Assembly (NCBI RefSeq): GCF_007830315.1
Contig: NZ_VLKJ01000004.1
Coordinates: forward strand, 310,001-374,000
Direction of reading: 5' to 3'
DNA from: Novosphingobium taihuense
GTDB taxonomy: Bacteria; Pseudomonadota; Alphaproteobacteria; Sphingomonadales; Sphingomonadaceae
DNA length: 64,000 nt
The position numbers and the translations under genes are program-made. The notes under the pieces were generated by a model. The model made no database searches. It was not told the DNA's origin and saw nothing but the letters and a program-made list of their open reading frames with translations. Below are positions 33,312-41,370 of the stretch, piece by piece (within the stretch, counting starts at the first letter, position 1; each line of letters starts with the position of its first letter).

Positions 33312-34686
33312 ACGGCTCGGCCCCGCGCCGGTAATCGTCAGGCAAGATCTCGCGCCCAATCGGCGGCTCGGCCCGCGCAGTGCATTGCGCGCGGTGGCAC
33401 AGGCGGCAGGTGACGCCGATGGGCGTGGCCTGCACCGCCTTCGGATCGGCCCCCGCCGCATAGACCAGACGCGGCGCATGTTCAGCCGCGCAGGCCAGCG
33501 CAATCGCCCGCGTCGTCCTCGGCCGATCGAAGCCGCCGCCGCCCGACGTCACCGTCCGCGCCAGCGAGAAGAAGCGTTGCCCGTCGGGCAGCTCCAGCCA
33601 TTGCGTCACGATTTCCCCCGGGGTGCGGAAGCACTCGTGCACGCTCCACAGCGGGCACCCGCCGCCATGCGCGGCAAAGGGAAACCCTGCGCCATCCAGC
33701 CGCTTCGACACATTGCCCGCCGCATCGACACGGATGAAGAAGAACGGCACGCGTTCCTGCCCGGGCCGATTGAGTGTGGTCAGCCGGTGCGCCACCTGCT
33801 CGAAACTCGCCCCGAACTGCCCGGAAAGCGCTTCGAGATCATATCGCCGCGCATCCACCGCACGGGCAAAGCGGTCATAAGGCATGACCAGCGCCGCCGC
33901 CGCATATCCCGCAAGCGCTCGCCGCACGAGCTGTGCCGCCGTATCGCTGGCAAAGCTCTCACCCCGGATAACCCCTGAAATCTCGCTGCGCAGCACGGTA
34001 TAGGCAATGTGCTGCATCAGCTGCCACGCCCGCCCGGAAGGCGAGAGCGTATCGTCCACCAGCAGTTGTTCGTTGTGCCGGTCATAGCGCCGGATCGCGC
34101 CCATCATTACATCGGGCGGCAGGAAGCGCACCCGCACGCTGCGCAGCCGCAGCCATTCCGCCGGACCGCCCGCCTTCTCGATCTCGCCCGAAAGTTCCTC
34201 TGCCTTGGAATCGATCGTCGGGAAGTAGTTCCGCCGCGCCGCCACGAAGCGCCGCGCCTCGCCCACCGGATCGCTGGCACCGGGGCCGGGTAGCGCGCTC
34301 CGCTGCTCGGCCAGCGCCTGCTGCTCGCGCTGCCACGCACCGTACAGTCGCAACAGCGCCTCGGTCACGCCGGGAAAGCTAGCCGCCACGTCCGACACTT
34401 CCAGCGCAGGCAGGTCGATGTCTGCAAAGATCGGATCGCGCAGCGCATCGGCCAGCCGCCGCGCATAATCGTCGCGCTCGTCGCTGGCGAGGTCCGCCAT
34501 GTCGAGCTTGTACGCACGCGCCAGCCGCAGCAGCAGGTCGGCGGTCAACGGTCGCTGGTTGCGTTCGATCAGCGCGATGTAGCTTGGTGAAATGCCCAGC
34601 TCGTCGGCCATGGCCTGTTGCGTCAGGCCGAGTTCTCGGCGGATACGCTTGAGCCGTGGCCCCAGATAAAGCGGTCGTGTCGACAT
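33292..34686 (-). CDS. ScfR/RamB-type XRE regulator of short-chain fatty acyl metabolism
   Basis: The product has 464 residues. The HTH_3 domain is N-terminal (about 8-64, 'LTQQAMADELGISPSYIALIE'). A middle ImmA/IrrE-like domain has lost the HExxH zinc motif ('LMQHIAYTV' in its place). A C-terminal DUF2083 domain has the conserved Cys motif 'CRLCHRAQCTARAEPPIG'. Relatives (RamB, PrpR, MccR/ScfR) regulate glyoxylate cycle and propionate genes and sense acyl-CoA. It diverges from isocitrate lyase, its most likely target, with two palindromes between. Confidence 0.88.
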   Translation of the reverse strand: MSTRPLYLGPRLKRIRRELGLTQQAMADELGISPSYIALIERNQRPLTADLLLRLARAYKLDMADLASDERDDYARRLADALRDPIFADIDLPALEVSDVAASFPGVTEALLRLYGAWQREQQALAEQRSALPGPGASDPVGEARRFVAARRNYFPTIDSKAEELSGEIEKAGGPAEWLRLRSVRVRFLPPDVMMGAIRRYDRHNEQLLVDDTLSPSGRAWQLMQHIAYTVLRSEISGVIRGESFASDTAAQLVRRALAGYAAAALVMPYDRFARAVDARRYDLEALSGQFGASFEQVAHRLTTLNRPGQERVPFFFIRVDAAGNVSKRLDGAGFPFAAHGGGCPLWSVHECFRTPGEIVTQWLELPDGQRFFSLARTVTSGGGGFDRPRTTRAIALACAAEHAPRLVYAAGADPKAVQATPIGVTCRLCHRAQCTARAEPPIGREILPDDYRRGAEPFSFAES

Positions 34687-34698
34687 CTTACAGGCCTC

Positions 34699-34740
34699 GT
34701 GTAGCGACTACACAACTTTACAAGCATATTCTGTAAAGTT
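34699..34740. promoter_or_regulatory. Twin perfect palindromes between scfR-type gene and aceA
   Basis: Palindrome 1 is GTGTAG-CGA-CTACAC (34699-34713). Palindrome 2 is AACTTTACA-N9-TGTAAAGTT (34714-34740). They are directly adjacent and lie 13 bases upstream of the regulator start and 93 upstream of aceA. Both contain TGTA/TACA half-sites, so they probably bind the same regulator, most simply the ScfR-type protein encoded alongside, giving autoregulation and control of aceA. The rest of the spacer, to 34832, holds the aceA leader with no further structure that I can see. Confidence 0.65.
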
Positions 34741-34832
34741 TGACAACATCACTTCGCGCGCCGTTCCCCCGTCGCGATTCGCGCGTTACCCCGATCTCAC
34801 ACAGACGCACACCACGTGAGGGAACACGGGAC

Positions 34833-36428
34833 ATGACCTACCACAGCAAGATCGTCGAAGCAGGCAAGGCCATCGCGCCTTTCGCCCAGACCTGGGATGG
34901 CATCGAGCCCGAGAACGTGGCCCGCATGCGCCTGCAGAACCGTTTCCACACCGGGCTCGACATTGCACGCTACACCGCCAAGATCATGCGCGCCGACATG
35001 GCAGCCTATGATGCGGACCCTGCGAACTACACGCAGTCGCTCGGCTGCTGGCACGGGTTCATCGGCCAGCAGAAGATGATCTCCATCAAGAAGCACTTCG
35101 GCACGACCAAGGGCCGCTACCTCTATCTCTCGGGCTGGATGGTCGCCGCGCTGCGCAGCGAATTCGGCCCGCTGCCCGACCAGTCGATGCACGAGAAGAC
35201 CAGCGTTTCGGACCTGATCGAGGAACTCTACACCTTCCTCAAGCAGGCTGACGCGCGCGAACTCGGCATGCTGTTCCGCGATCTCGACGAAGCCAAGAAG
35301 GCTGGCGATGCGGTCAACACCCACCGCCTGCTGCACAAGATCGACGAGTTCGAAACCCACGTCGTTCCGATCATCGCCGACATCGACGCAGGCTTCGGCA
35401 ATGCGGAAGCCACCTATCTTCTCGCAAAGAAGTTCATCGAAGCCGGTGCCTGCTGCATCCAGATCGAGAACCAGGTCTCGGACGAAAAGCAGTGCGGCCA
35501 CCAAGACGGCAAGGTCACCGTGCCGCACGAGGACTTCCTCGCGAAGATCCGCGCAGTCCGCTACGCCTTCATGGAACTCGGCGTCGATGATGGCGTGATC
35601 GTTGCCCGCACCGATTCGCTGGGCGCCGGCCTAACCAAGCAGATCGCCTACACCCGTGAAGCGGGCGACCTGGGTGACCAGTACAACAGCTTCCTCGATT
35701 GCGAGGAAGTCGATGCCACGAGCCTCGGCCATGGCGACGTGCTGATTGCCCGCGACGGCAAGCTGATGCGGCCCAAGCGTCTGCCTTCGAACCTTTACCA
35801 GTTCCGCACCGGAACCGGCGAGGATCGCTGCGTGCTCGATTGCATCACCTCGCTGCAGAACGGCGCGGACCTGCTGTGGATCGAAACCGAAAAGCCGCAC
35901 ATCGGCCAGATCGGTGGTATGGTCAGTCGCATCCGCGAAGTGATCCCGAACGCCAAGCTGGTTTATAACAACAGCCCCTCGTTCAACTGGACGCTGAACT
36001 TCCGCCAGCAGGTCTATGACGCGATGGTCGAAGCCGGCAAGGACGTCTCGGCCTACGATCGCTCGAAGCTGATGAGCGTGGACTATGATGGCACTGAACT
36101 TGGCATCGAAGCTGACGAACGTATCCGCACGTTCCAGCGCGATGCCGCGGCGCAGGCTGGCATCTTCCACCACCTGATCACGCTGCCGACCTATCACACC
36201 GCTGCGCTGAGCACCGACAACCTCGCCAAGCGCTACTTCGGCGAAGAAGGCATGCTCGGCTACGTCAAGCAGGTCCAGCGCGAGGAAATCCGTCAGGGCA
36301 TCGCCTGCGTGAAGCACCAGAACATGTCCGGTTCGGACATCGGTGACGATCACAAGGAATACTTCGCCGGGGAAGCCGCTCTCAAGGCTGGCGGCATCCA
36401 CAACACGATGAACCAGTTCGCCGCGTAA
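34833..36428 (+). CDS. aceA: Isocitrate lyase
   Basis: This 531-residue cytoplasmic enzyme splits isocitrate into glyoxylate and succinate in the glyoxylate bypass. The catalytic segment is 'EKQCGHQDGK' with the nucleophilic Cys near residue 221; it reads KQCGH, as in the long Pseudomonas-type isocitrate lyases, rather than KKCGH. Other marks are 'ADIDAGFGNAEATY' (Mg site), 'VARTDSLGA' and 'YNNSPSFNW'. The length fits the 530-residue subclass. The ATG at 34833 follows GAGGGAACACGGGAC. The likely controller is the divergent ScfR-type gene. Confidence 0.96.
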   Translation: MTYHSKIVEAGKAIAPFAQTWDGIEPENVARMRLQNRFHTGLDIARYTAKIMRADMAAYDADPANYTQSLGCWHGFIGQQKMISIKKHFGTTKGRYLYLSGWMVAALRSEFGPLPDQSMHEKTSVSDLIEELYTFLKQADARELGMLFRDLDEAKKAGDAVNTHRLLHKIDEFETHVVPIIADIDAGFGNAEATYLLAKKFIEAGACCIQIENQVSDEKQCGHQDGKVTVPHEDFLAKIRAVRYAFMELGVDDGVIVARTDSLGAGLTKQIAYTREAGDLGDQYNSFLDCEEVDATSLGHGDVLIARDGKLMRPKRLPSNLYQFRTGTGEDRCVLDCITSLQNGADLLWIETEKPHIGQIGGMVSRIREVIPNAKLVYNNSPSFNWTLNFRQQVYDAMVEAGKDVSAYDRSKLMSVDYDGTELGIEADERIRTFQRDAAAQAGIFHHLITLPTYHTAALSTDNLAKRYFGEEGMLGYVKQVQREEIRQGIACVKHQNMSGSDIGDDHKEYFAGEAALKAGGIHNTMNQFAA

Positions 36429-36447
36429 CCTGCGAACTACAGAAAGT

Positions 36448-36467
36448 CCCTCCCCTGAAGGGGAGGG
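36448..36467. repeat. Palindromic intergenic repeat after aceA
   Basis: CCCTCCCCT-GA-AGGGGAGGG is a perfect palindrome. It is followed by TTGGGGAGGGGG, the flanking style of dispersed sphingomonad palindromes, and lies 19 bases after the aceA stop, ahead of a small gene. It has no T-run. Confidence 0.6.
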
Positions 36468-36548
36468 TTGGGGAGGGGGTAAAGCCCTCCCAACCGAAGC
36501 AAATCCTCGCGGCAATCACGCCTCGAAGATCCAAGAAGGAGACCCACC

Positions 36549-36707
36549 ATGGCTGAACCTGCACGTGCCCGCGCGGTCCTCTCGACCGAGGACTTCAAGC
36601 TGATCCGCGAAGCCGTACTGCACTATCTCAAGGCTATCGAGGACCAGCCGGAATCGGTGAAGTTCTCGAACCTCTACCACAGACTCGGCAGCGCTCTCGG
36701 CCGATAA
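36549..36707 (+). CDS. Small conserved-looking protein downstream of aceA (52 aa)
   Basis: The ATG at 36549 lies six bases after AAGGAGAC, a strong ribosome site, and gives 52 residues. The chain 'LSTEDFKLIREAVLHYLKAIED' is a likely amphipathic helix and 'FSNLYHRLGSALGR' a basic tail. No signal peptide or membrane segment is present, so it should be cytoplasmic. A GC-rich terminator follows at 36750. The layout suggests a real gene cotranscribed with aceA. I do not recognise the family, and its function is unknown. Confidence 0.7.
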   Translation: MAEPARARAVLSTEDFKLIREAVLHYLKAIEDQPESVKFSNLYHRLGSALGR

Positions 36708-36749
36708 GCCAGAGCTGCCTCAAAGGACCTTTCCTGGGGAGGAAAGTCC

Positions 36750-36787
36750 GGCCCGTCGCGCCCCACCAGGCGCGGCGGGCCATTTTT
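36750..36787 (+). terminator. Intrinsic terminator of the aceA transcript
   Basis: GGCCCGTCGCGCC (36750-36762) pairs with GGCGCGGCGGGCC (36769-36781), with a single T-G wobble, and is followed by ATTTTT. It lies 43 bases after the stop of the 52-residue gene. Confidence 0.88.
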
Positions 36788-36869
36788 CATCCTTGGCCTC
36801 TGCCAAACGTCACCGAAAAGTTATCTGACGCTTACTATTGGCTAATGAATCGCCTCTATTCGTTGCAGC

Positions 36870-39233
36870 GTGAAAACATCGTTCGCGCCCCCTTCTGAAT
36901 CCGCAACGGCAAAGTTGCCGATCCTCGCAGTTATCGGTTTGCGCGATCCGGTGGAGGGAGATTGGGGCCGCTTGCGCGGTCTGCAATATTCAAGCCTCGC
37001 CCGGCTGACGTTCGCACGACTCCTCGCCCATGCACTTGCCGCGTTGCTCGTACTGCAGACTTACGCCACCCGCGTCCACGTTGTCTTTCTGGTCGGCTGG
37101 ATGGCGCTGCTCGTTGGCGTCCTCATTTCGGGTGCCCGTTTCGATCGCACGCTGATCGACGCCGACCGGCGGCGGATCAGTCGACAGGAGATGCACCGGC
37201 AGACCGTGAGCTCGCTCTTCGTCGCGCTCGTCTGGGCCATCCCGATGCTGGCCTTCGCCCCGTTCGGCGATGCGGCGCAGCGGATGACCCTGTGGACGGT
37301 CCTCGCGATGCTCATGGCGGGCATGGCCGTGACTTTCGCCGCAATGCCTATGGCCACGGTGATGTTCTCGGGCATCGTTGGCCTGTCGGGTGTCGCCGTC
37401 TTCCTGTTCTGGGGTGAATATACCGCCGCCGCCGTCGCCGTCGCCTTCGTCGCCATCGTCAGCGTCGGCGGGGTCGAGGCTGCGCGCACGTTCCTTGGCG
37501 CGCGCGTTGCCGAAGCGGGGATGGCGGAAAAGGCCGAGGTCGTTTCGTTGTTGCTTCGCGAATTCGAGGAGGGCGATGCGGACTGGCTTTGGCAGGTCGA
37601 TGCCAATCGTCGCGTCCGCTCGGTCAGCCCGCGCTTCGCCTTCGCACTGGGTGAGGACCCGGAGGACGTAGAAGGCAAGCCGCTGATCCAGCTGATTGCC
37701 GGAGCGGCCTGGGACTCCGGCCACTTCCACTCGAGCCTGCATGACCTGGCAGAGCGCCTGAAGCGTCGCGAGAGCTTCTCCAACTTGCTCGTCCGCGTCA
37801 CGTTGCATGGCAATCACCGCTGGTGGGAACTGTCGGCCTCGCCAAAGTACGATGAGAACGGCACTTTCGTCGGCTTCCGCGGCGTAGGCTCGGACGTTAC
37901 CGAGCAGCGAGAGAGCGCCGAAAAGATTGCCTACCTTGCGCGCTACGACACGCTGACCGGCCTGCCCAACCGCCTGATGCTCACCGAAGCGCTCGGCGAT
38001 GCGATGGGCTATGCCGAGAAGTGGCGCTCGCGTTGTGCGTTCCTGATGATTGACCTCGATCGCTTCAAGGCGATCAACGATACCCTCGGCCACCTCGTGG
38101 GCGACCAGATGCTGGCACTCGTGTCCGAGCGGCTCAAGCTGATCATGCGCGACGGCGAGGTCTGCGGCCGGCTCGGCGGCGACGAGTTTGCCGTGGTGAT
38201 CCGCGATGCCGCCGATGCCGATCGGATCGACGAGTTGAGCGATGCGATCATCTCGACATTGTCGCTCCCCTACGAGATCGACCACCACACTCTCTATGTT
38301 GGCGCCAGTGTCGGCTCGGCCATCGGCCCGCGGGATGGCGCTACCGTCGAGACGCTGCTGCGCAACGCTGACCTTGCGCTTTACCGTGCCAAGGATGAAG
38401 GCGGTGGGCGGCACTGCTTGTACGAGCCTTCGCTTCACGCCCACGCCGAGGAGCGGCGCAAGCTCGAGTTCTCGCTGCGCCACGCGCTCGAACGCAATGA
38501 ATTCTCGCTGATGTTCCAGCCCGTCGTCGATGCGACGACCGAGGAAGTTCAGAGCTTCGAGGCATTGCTGCGCTGGAACAGCGTCGAACATGGCTTCGTA
38601 AGCCCGGTGAAGTTCATCCCGCTGGCCGAGGACACCCGCCTGATCGTGCCGATTGGCGAATGGGTCCTGCGCATGGCTTGCCTCGAGGCGATGAACTGGC
38701 CCGAACACGTCAAGATCGCGGTCAACGTTTCGGGCGAGCAGCTGCTTGACCCCTACTTCGCCGAGACGGTGGTCGGCGCGCTGACCTCAAGCGGCCTGTC
38801 GCCGCACCGGCTGGAGATCGAGGTGACCGAGAGCATCTTCGTGCGCGACGGGACCACCGCGCAGCTGACGCTCGAGAACCTGATGGGCATCGGTTGCGGT
38901 GTCGCGCTCGACGACTTCGGAACCGGTTATTCCTCGCTCGGCTACCTGCGCAAGATGCGGTTTTCGACGATCAAGGTCGATCGCAGCTTCGTGCAAGGGG
39001 CGGCGAAGGACAATCCCGAGAGCCTTGCCATCGTCCGCGCCGTGGTTGCCATGGCCGATGCTCTGGAGATGTCGACCACCGCCGAGGGCGTCGAGACCGA
39101 GGACGAGCTGGCCTGCATCCGTCGCCTCGGCTGCAAGAAGATCCAGGGCTATTTCTTCGGCCGTCCGATGAACAGCATCGATGCGCTGGCCCTGTTCGGA
39201 AAGACCGCGTTTCGCGAGCGCCAGTCAGCTTAA
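36870..39233 (+). CDS. Membrane GGDEF-EAL protein with PAS domain
   Basis: The product has 787 residues. N-terminal hydrophobic segments (about residues 45-210, five or six helices) form a membrane sensor. A PAS domain follows (about 225-350), then GGDEF and EAL domains. The GGDEF site 'RLGGDEFAVVI' is intact; the inhibitory RxxD site reads RDGE. The EAL site 'SFEALLRW' and 'DDFGTGYSSLGYL' plus 'KVDRSF' keep the phosphodiesterase residues. The protein may make and degrade cyclic di-GMP, with the balance set by the sensor. The start is GTG at 36870; an internal Met is possible. It converges with purQ, ten bases apart. Confidence 0.92.
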   Translation: MKTSFAPPSESATAKLPILAVIGLRDPVEGDWGRLRGLQYSSLARLTFARLLAHALAALLVLQTYATRVHVVFLVGWMALLVGVLISGARFDRTLIDADRRRISRQEMHRQTVSSLFVALVWAIPMLAFAPFGDAAQRMTLWTVLAMLMAGMAVTFAAMPMATVMFSGIVGLSGVAVFLFWGEYTAAAVAVAFVAIVSVGGVEAARTFLGARVAEAGMAEKAEVVSLLLREFEEGDADWLWQVDANRRVRSVSPRFAFALGEDPEDVEGKPLIQLIAGAAWDSGHFHSSLHDLAERLKRRESFSNLLVRVTLHGNHRWWELSASPKYDENGTFVGFRGVGSDVTEQRESAEKIAYLARYDTLTGLPNRLMLTEALGDAMGYAEKWRSRCAFLMIDLDRFKAINDTLGHLVGDQMLALVSERLKLIMRDGEVCGRLGGDEFAVVIRDAADADRIDELSDAIISTLSLPYEIDHHTLYVGASVGSAIGPRDGATVETLLRNADLALYRAKDEGGGRHCLYEPSLHAHAEERRKLEFSLRHALERNEFSLMFQPVVDATTEEVQSFEALLRWNSVEHGFVSPVKFIPLAEDTRLIVPIGEWVLRMACLEAMNWPEHVKIAVNVSGEQLLDPYFAETVVGALTSSGLSPHRLEIEVTESIFVRDGTTAQLTLENLMGIGCGVALDDFGTGYSSLGYLRKMRFSTIKVDRSFVQGAAKDNPESLAIVRAVVAMADALEMSTTAEGVETEDELACIRRLGCKKIQGYFFGRPMNSIDALALFGKTAFRERQSA

Positions 39234-39243
39234 GCGGCGACGC

Positions 39244-39921
39244 TCAAGCAGCCACCAGTCCGCGCACCACGCTTTCGAACAGCGCCCGCCCGTCCGAGCC
39301 GCCGTGTGCGGCTTCGATCATGCGTTCCGGGTGGGGCATCATGCCGAGCACGTTGCCGCGATCACCCAGCACGCCCGCGATGTTGCGCGCCGAGCCGTTT
39401 ACGGATTCGCCATAACGGAACGCCACGCGGCCTTCGCCCTCGAGACGGTCGAGCGTGGCGTCGTCGGCGAAGTAGTTTCCGTCGTGGTGGGCGACGGGGA
39501 TCGTGATCTGCTGGCCAGCGTCATAGCCTGCGGTGAACAGCGACTGGTTGTTCTCGACCGTCAGCTTCACGTCGCGGCAAACGAAGCGGATGCCGGCGTT
39601 GCGCATCAGCGCGCCGGGGAGCAAGCCTGCCTCGGTCAGCACCTGGAAGCCGTTGCACACGCCGAGCACGGTCACGCCGCGCTCTGCCGCGCGGACGACG
39701 GCCTGCATCACCGGCGAGCGGGCGGCCATGGCGCCCGAGCGGAGGTAATCGCCGTAGGAAAAACCGCCAGGCAGGGCGATGAAATCGAGTCCTTCGGGCA
39801 AGTCGGCATCGCCGTGCCACACGCGATGGACCGTGCCGCCGCAGACCTGCTCGATCGCCACGGCCATGTCGCGGTCGCAGTTGGAGCCGGGGAAGGTGAT
39901 GACGGCGGAGGTAAAAGCCAT
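39244..39921 (-). CDS. purQ: FGAM synthase glutaminase subunit PurQ
   Basis: This 225-residue class I glutaminase supplies ammonia to PurL for the fourth step of purine synthesis. The catalytic Cys is in '[21 protein letters not shown]' and the His-Glu pair in 'MMPHPERM'. N-terminal '[12 protein letters not shown]' and '[14 protein letters not shown]' are typical of PurQ. The start at 39921 gives the standard N-terminus. It follows purS by 17 bases. purL is not adjacent: the next gene is the convergent GGDEF-EAL gene. Confidence 0.96.
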   Translation of the reverse strand: MAFTSAVITFPGSNCDRDMAVAIEQVCGGTVHRVWHGDADLPEGLDFIALPGGFSYGDYLRSGAMAARSPVMQAVVRAAERGVTVLGVCNGFQVLTEAGLLPGALMRNAGIRFVCRDVKLTVENNQSLFTAGYDAGQQITIPVAHHDGNYFADDATLDRLEGEGRVAFRYGESVNGSARNIAGVLGDRGNVLGMMPHPERMIEAAHGGSDGRALFESVVRGLVAA

Positions 39922-39938
39922 TGCGCGGGTTCCTAAGC

Positions 39939-40172
39939 TCAGGCTGCCTTTTCGATGCGGTAGTTCTCGATCACCATGTTGGCGAGGAGCTTTGCGCACA
40001 TCTCGTCAAGCGCGGCGTCCGAGGTGGAGTCTGCCACGTCGAGTTCAATGACGCGGCCAGCGCGCACATCGTTCACGCCTTCGAAGCCAAGGCCCTCCAG
40101 AGCATGATGGATGGCGCGGCCCTGCGGATCGAGCACACCGTTCTTGAGGGTGACAATGACGCGGACCTTCAT
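39939..40172 (-). CDS. purS: FGAM synthase subunit PurS
   Basis: This 77-residue small subunit couples PurL and PurQ. '[30 protein letters not shown]' is the family N-terminus and '[16 protein letters not shown]' the C-terminus. The ATG at 40172 is chosen; upstream codons in frame have no conserved sequence. It is the start of the purS-purQ unit. purC lies 7.6 kb away on the same strand. Confidence 0.95.
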   Translation of the reverse strand: MKVRVIVTLKNGVLDPQGRAIHHALEGLGFEGVNDVRAGRVIELDVADSTSDAALDEMCAKLLANMVIENYRIEKAA

Positions 40173-40580
40173 CGGCGGGGCCTTTCGGACACTGGAATTG
40201 GAGAATCTTGGGCGTTCGTATTTCGGGGGGCCTATGCAACTTGAGGGCGAGAAGAGCAAGGGCGGGATCAGCGGATCATTCTGGGGGGGTTACGGGGTTT
40301 ACACTGTCCGGAGAAACTTCGTCAGGCCCCTTCGCGCCTGAAAAATCGCATGGTCGGATGCGCGGAAGGGAAGGGGAAGCGGGTCATGATTCGCAGCTTA
40401 GCGTGCAATGCGTAAGTAGGAAAACGGGGAAGCGCAGGCCTTTGAAAAGCGCTAGGAATACAGGGCCACAGGACAGGCGAAAGTCCGTGCGGTGGCAGGA
40501 TGTCAGGCACTTCAAACGCACCCCACGCGCATCCCGGCACCTGCCACCGCCCTTTTTCCCTGATACGACTTGCCTGTTTA
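40173..40580. other. Structured intergenic region between purS and tetR
   Basis: This gap of about 400 bases has no convincing gene. Its main feature is GCGGTGGCAGG (40489-40499), which pairs perfectly with CCTGCCACCGC (40540-40550) across a 40-base loop and is followed by CCTTTTT on the plus strand, like a terminator of a small RNA. Before it, GCCAC-A-GGAC and GTCC-N5-GTGGC could form another stem. The purS promoter should lie on the minus strand here. No known RNA family is recognised. Confidence 0.4.
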
Positions 40581-40584
40581 CATG

Positions 40585-40598
40585 ACTGACGCGTCAGT
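40585..40598. promoter_or_regulatory. Palindromic operator candidate for the TetR-family gene
   Basis: ACTGACGCGTCAGT is a perfect 14-bp palindrome, ending 12 bases before the ATG at 40611. TGAC-N-GTCA palindromes at this position are common autoregulatory sites of TetR-family repressors. Confidence 0.65.
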
Positions 40599-40610
40599 TA
40601 TTATCTTCCC

Positions 40611-41216
40611 ATGCCACGTGTCACTCCGATCGACCGCCGCGAACGCATTCTGGCTGCAGCGCGCGAGGAATTTGCCGAACGGGGCTTTGCCGCCGCCCGC
40701 ATGGAGGACGTCGCCAAGCGCGTGGGGATCAGCCGCGCCGCCCTTTACCTTGCATTCGACAGCAAGGAGGCGTTGTTCCGCGCGCTAGTTTCCGAAGTCA
40801 TCACCGAGATGATGCCGGCGCTGCTGCCGAGCGACTACGGCAGCCTTCCAGCGCCGGCATTGCTGCGCGCCTTCGTGAAGAACGCCATCAAGCGCATTGC
40901 CAGCCCGGAAATGGCTTTCCTGCCGCGCCTGATCGTGGGCGAGGGCCGCAATTTCCCCGAGCTTGCCCGGTTCTACCACGAGACCGCGATGATCTGCATT
41001 CTCGGCGCGATCGAGCGGCTTATTGCCCATGGCATTGCCCGGGGCGAATTTGCCTGCCCCGATCCGAAGACCGCGGCGCAATGCGTGGCGGGCGGAATCA
41101 TCTTTGCCGCGCTGTGGCGCAACGTGTTCGAACCAGTGGGGGCAGAGCCGCTCAACGTTGACTGGCTCGCGGAAAATCAGGCGGCGATGGTGCTTTACGG
41201 GCTTACGACGGGGTAG
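40611..41216 (+). CDS. TetR family transcriptional regulator
   Basis: The product has 201 residues. The N-terminal HTH is 'RRERILAAAREEFAERGFAAARMEDVAKRVGISRAALYLAFDSKEALF', the canonical TetR pattern. The C-terminal ligand domain resembles TetR_C proteins such as AcrR-like regulators, with no recognisable ligand. It is monocistronic on the plus strand, with its own palindrome upstream and converging on the MBL/TBDR operon, separated by repeat elements. A role in controlling that operon is possible but not shown. Confidence 0.92.
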   Translation: MPRVTPIDRRERILAAAREEFAERGFAAARMEDVAKRVGISRAALYLAFDSKEALFRALVSEVITEMMPALLPSDYGSLPAPALLRAFVKNAIKRIASPEMAFLPRLIVGEGRNFPELARFYHETAMICILGAIERLIAHGIARGEFACPDPKTAAQCVAGGIIFAALWRNVFEPVGAEPLNVDWLAENQAAMVLYGLTTG

Positions 41217-41248
41217 GCGGGGGCGGTCGGGCGGGGCTTTCGCCGCTT

Positions 41249-41354
41249 GCCCACCCCCGACCCCTCCCGCCTGCGGGAGGGGGGAAGAGCCGCACCTCCG
41301 ACCCTTTCCGCCTGCGGGAGGGGGGAGGAAAGGGGCGCCTCCCGCCTGCCGCGA
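41249..41354. repeat. Cluster of palindromic repeat units (family A)
   Basis: A 38-bp unit (41249-41286), starting GCCCACCCCC and carrying CCTCCCGCCTGCGGGAGG, is followed by a shorter relative (41302-41335) with the same CGCCTGCGGGAGGGGGG core and a degenerate third piece (41337-41354). The 38-bp unit recurs at 49817-49854 with one base difference. The cluster separates the convergent tetR and MBL genes. Confidence 0.8.
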
Positions 41355-41370
41355 AAAATGGGGCCTGAGC

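Noticed and set aside
36739..36749. GAGGAAAGTCC, identical to the conserved P4 element of RNase P RNA
   Set aside because: The matching downstream elements of RNase P RNA are absent; a terminator follows at once and a gene begins at 36870, so there is no room for the roughly 400-base RNA.
36990..38708. A 572-codon antisense frame in the GGDEF-EAL gene (similar antisense frames at 42954-44627, 30666-31826 and 12494-13720)
   Set aside because: All lie opposite genes with intact domains, lack ribosome sites and have the low-complexity make-up of antisense GC-rich frames.
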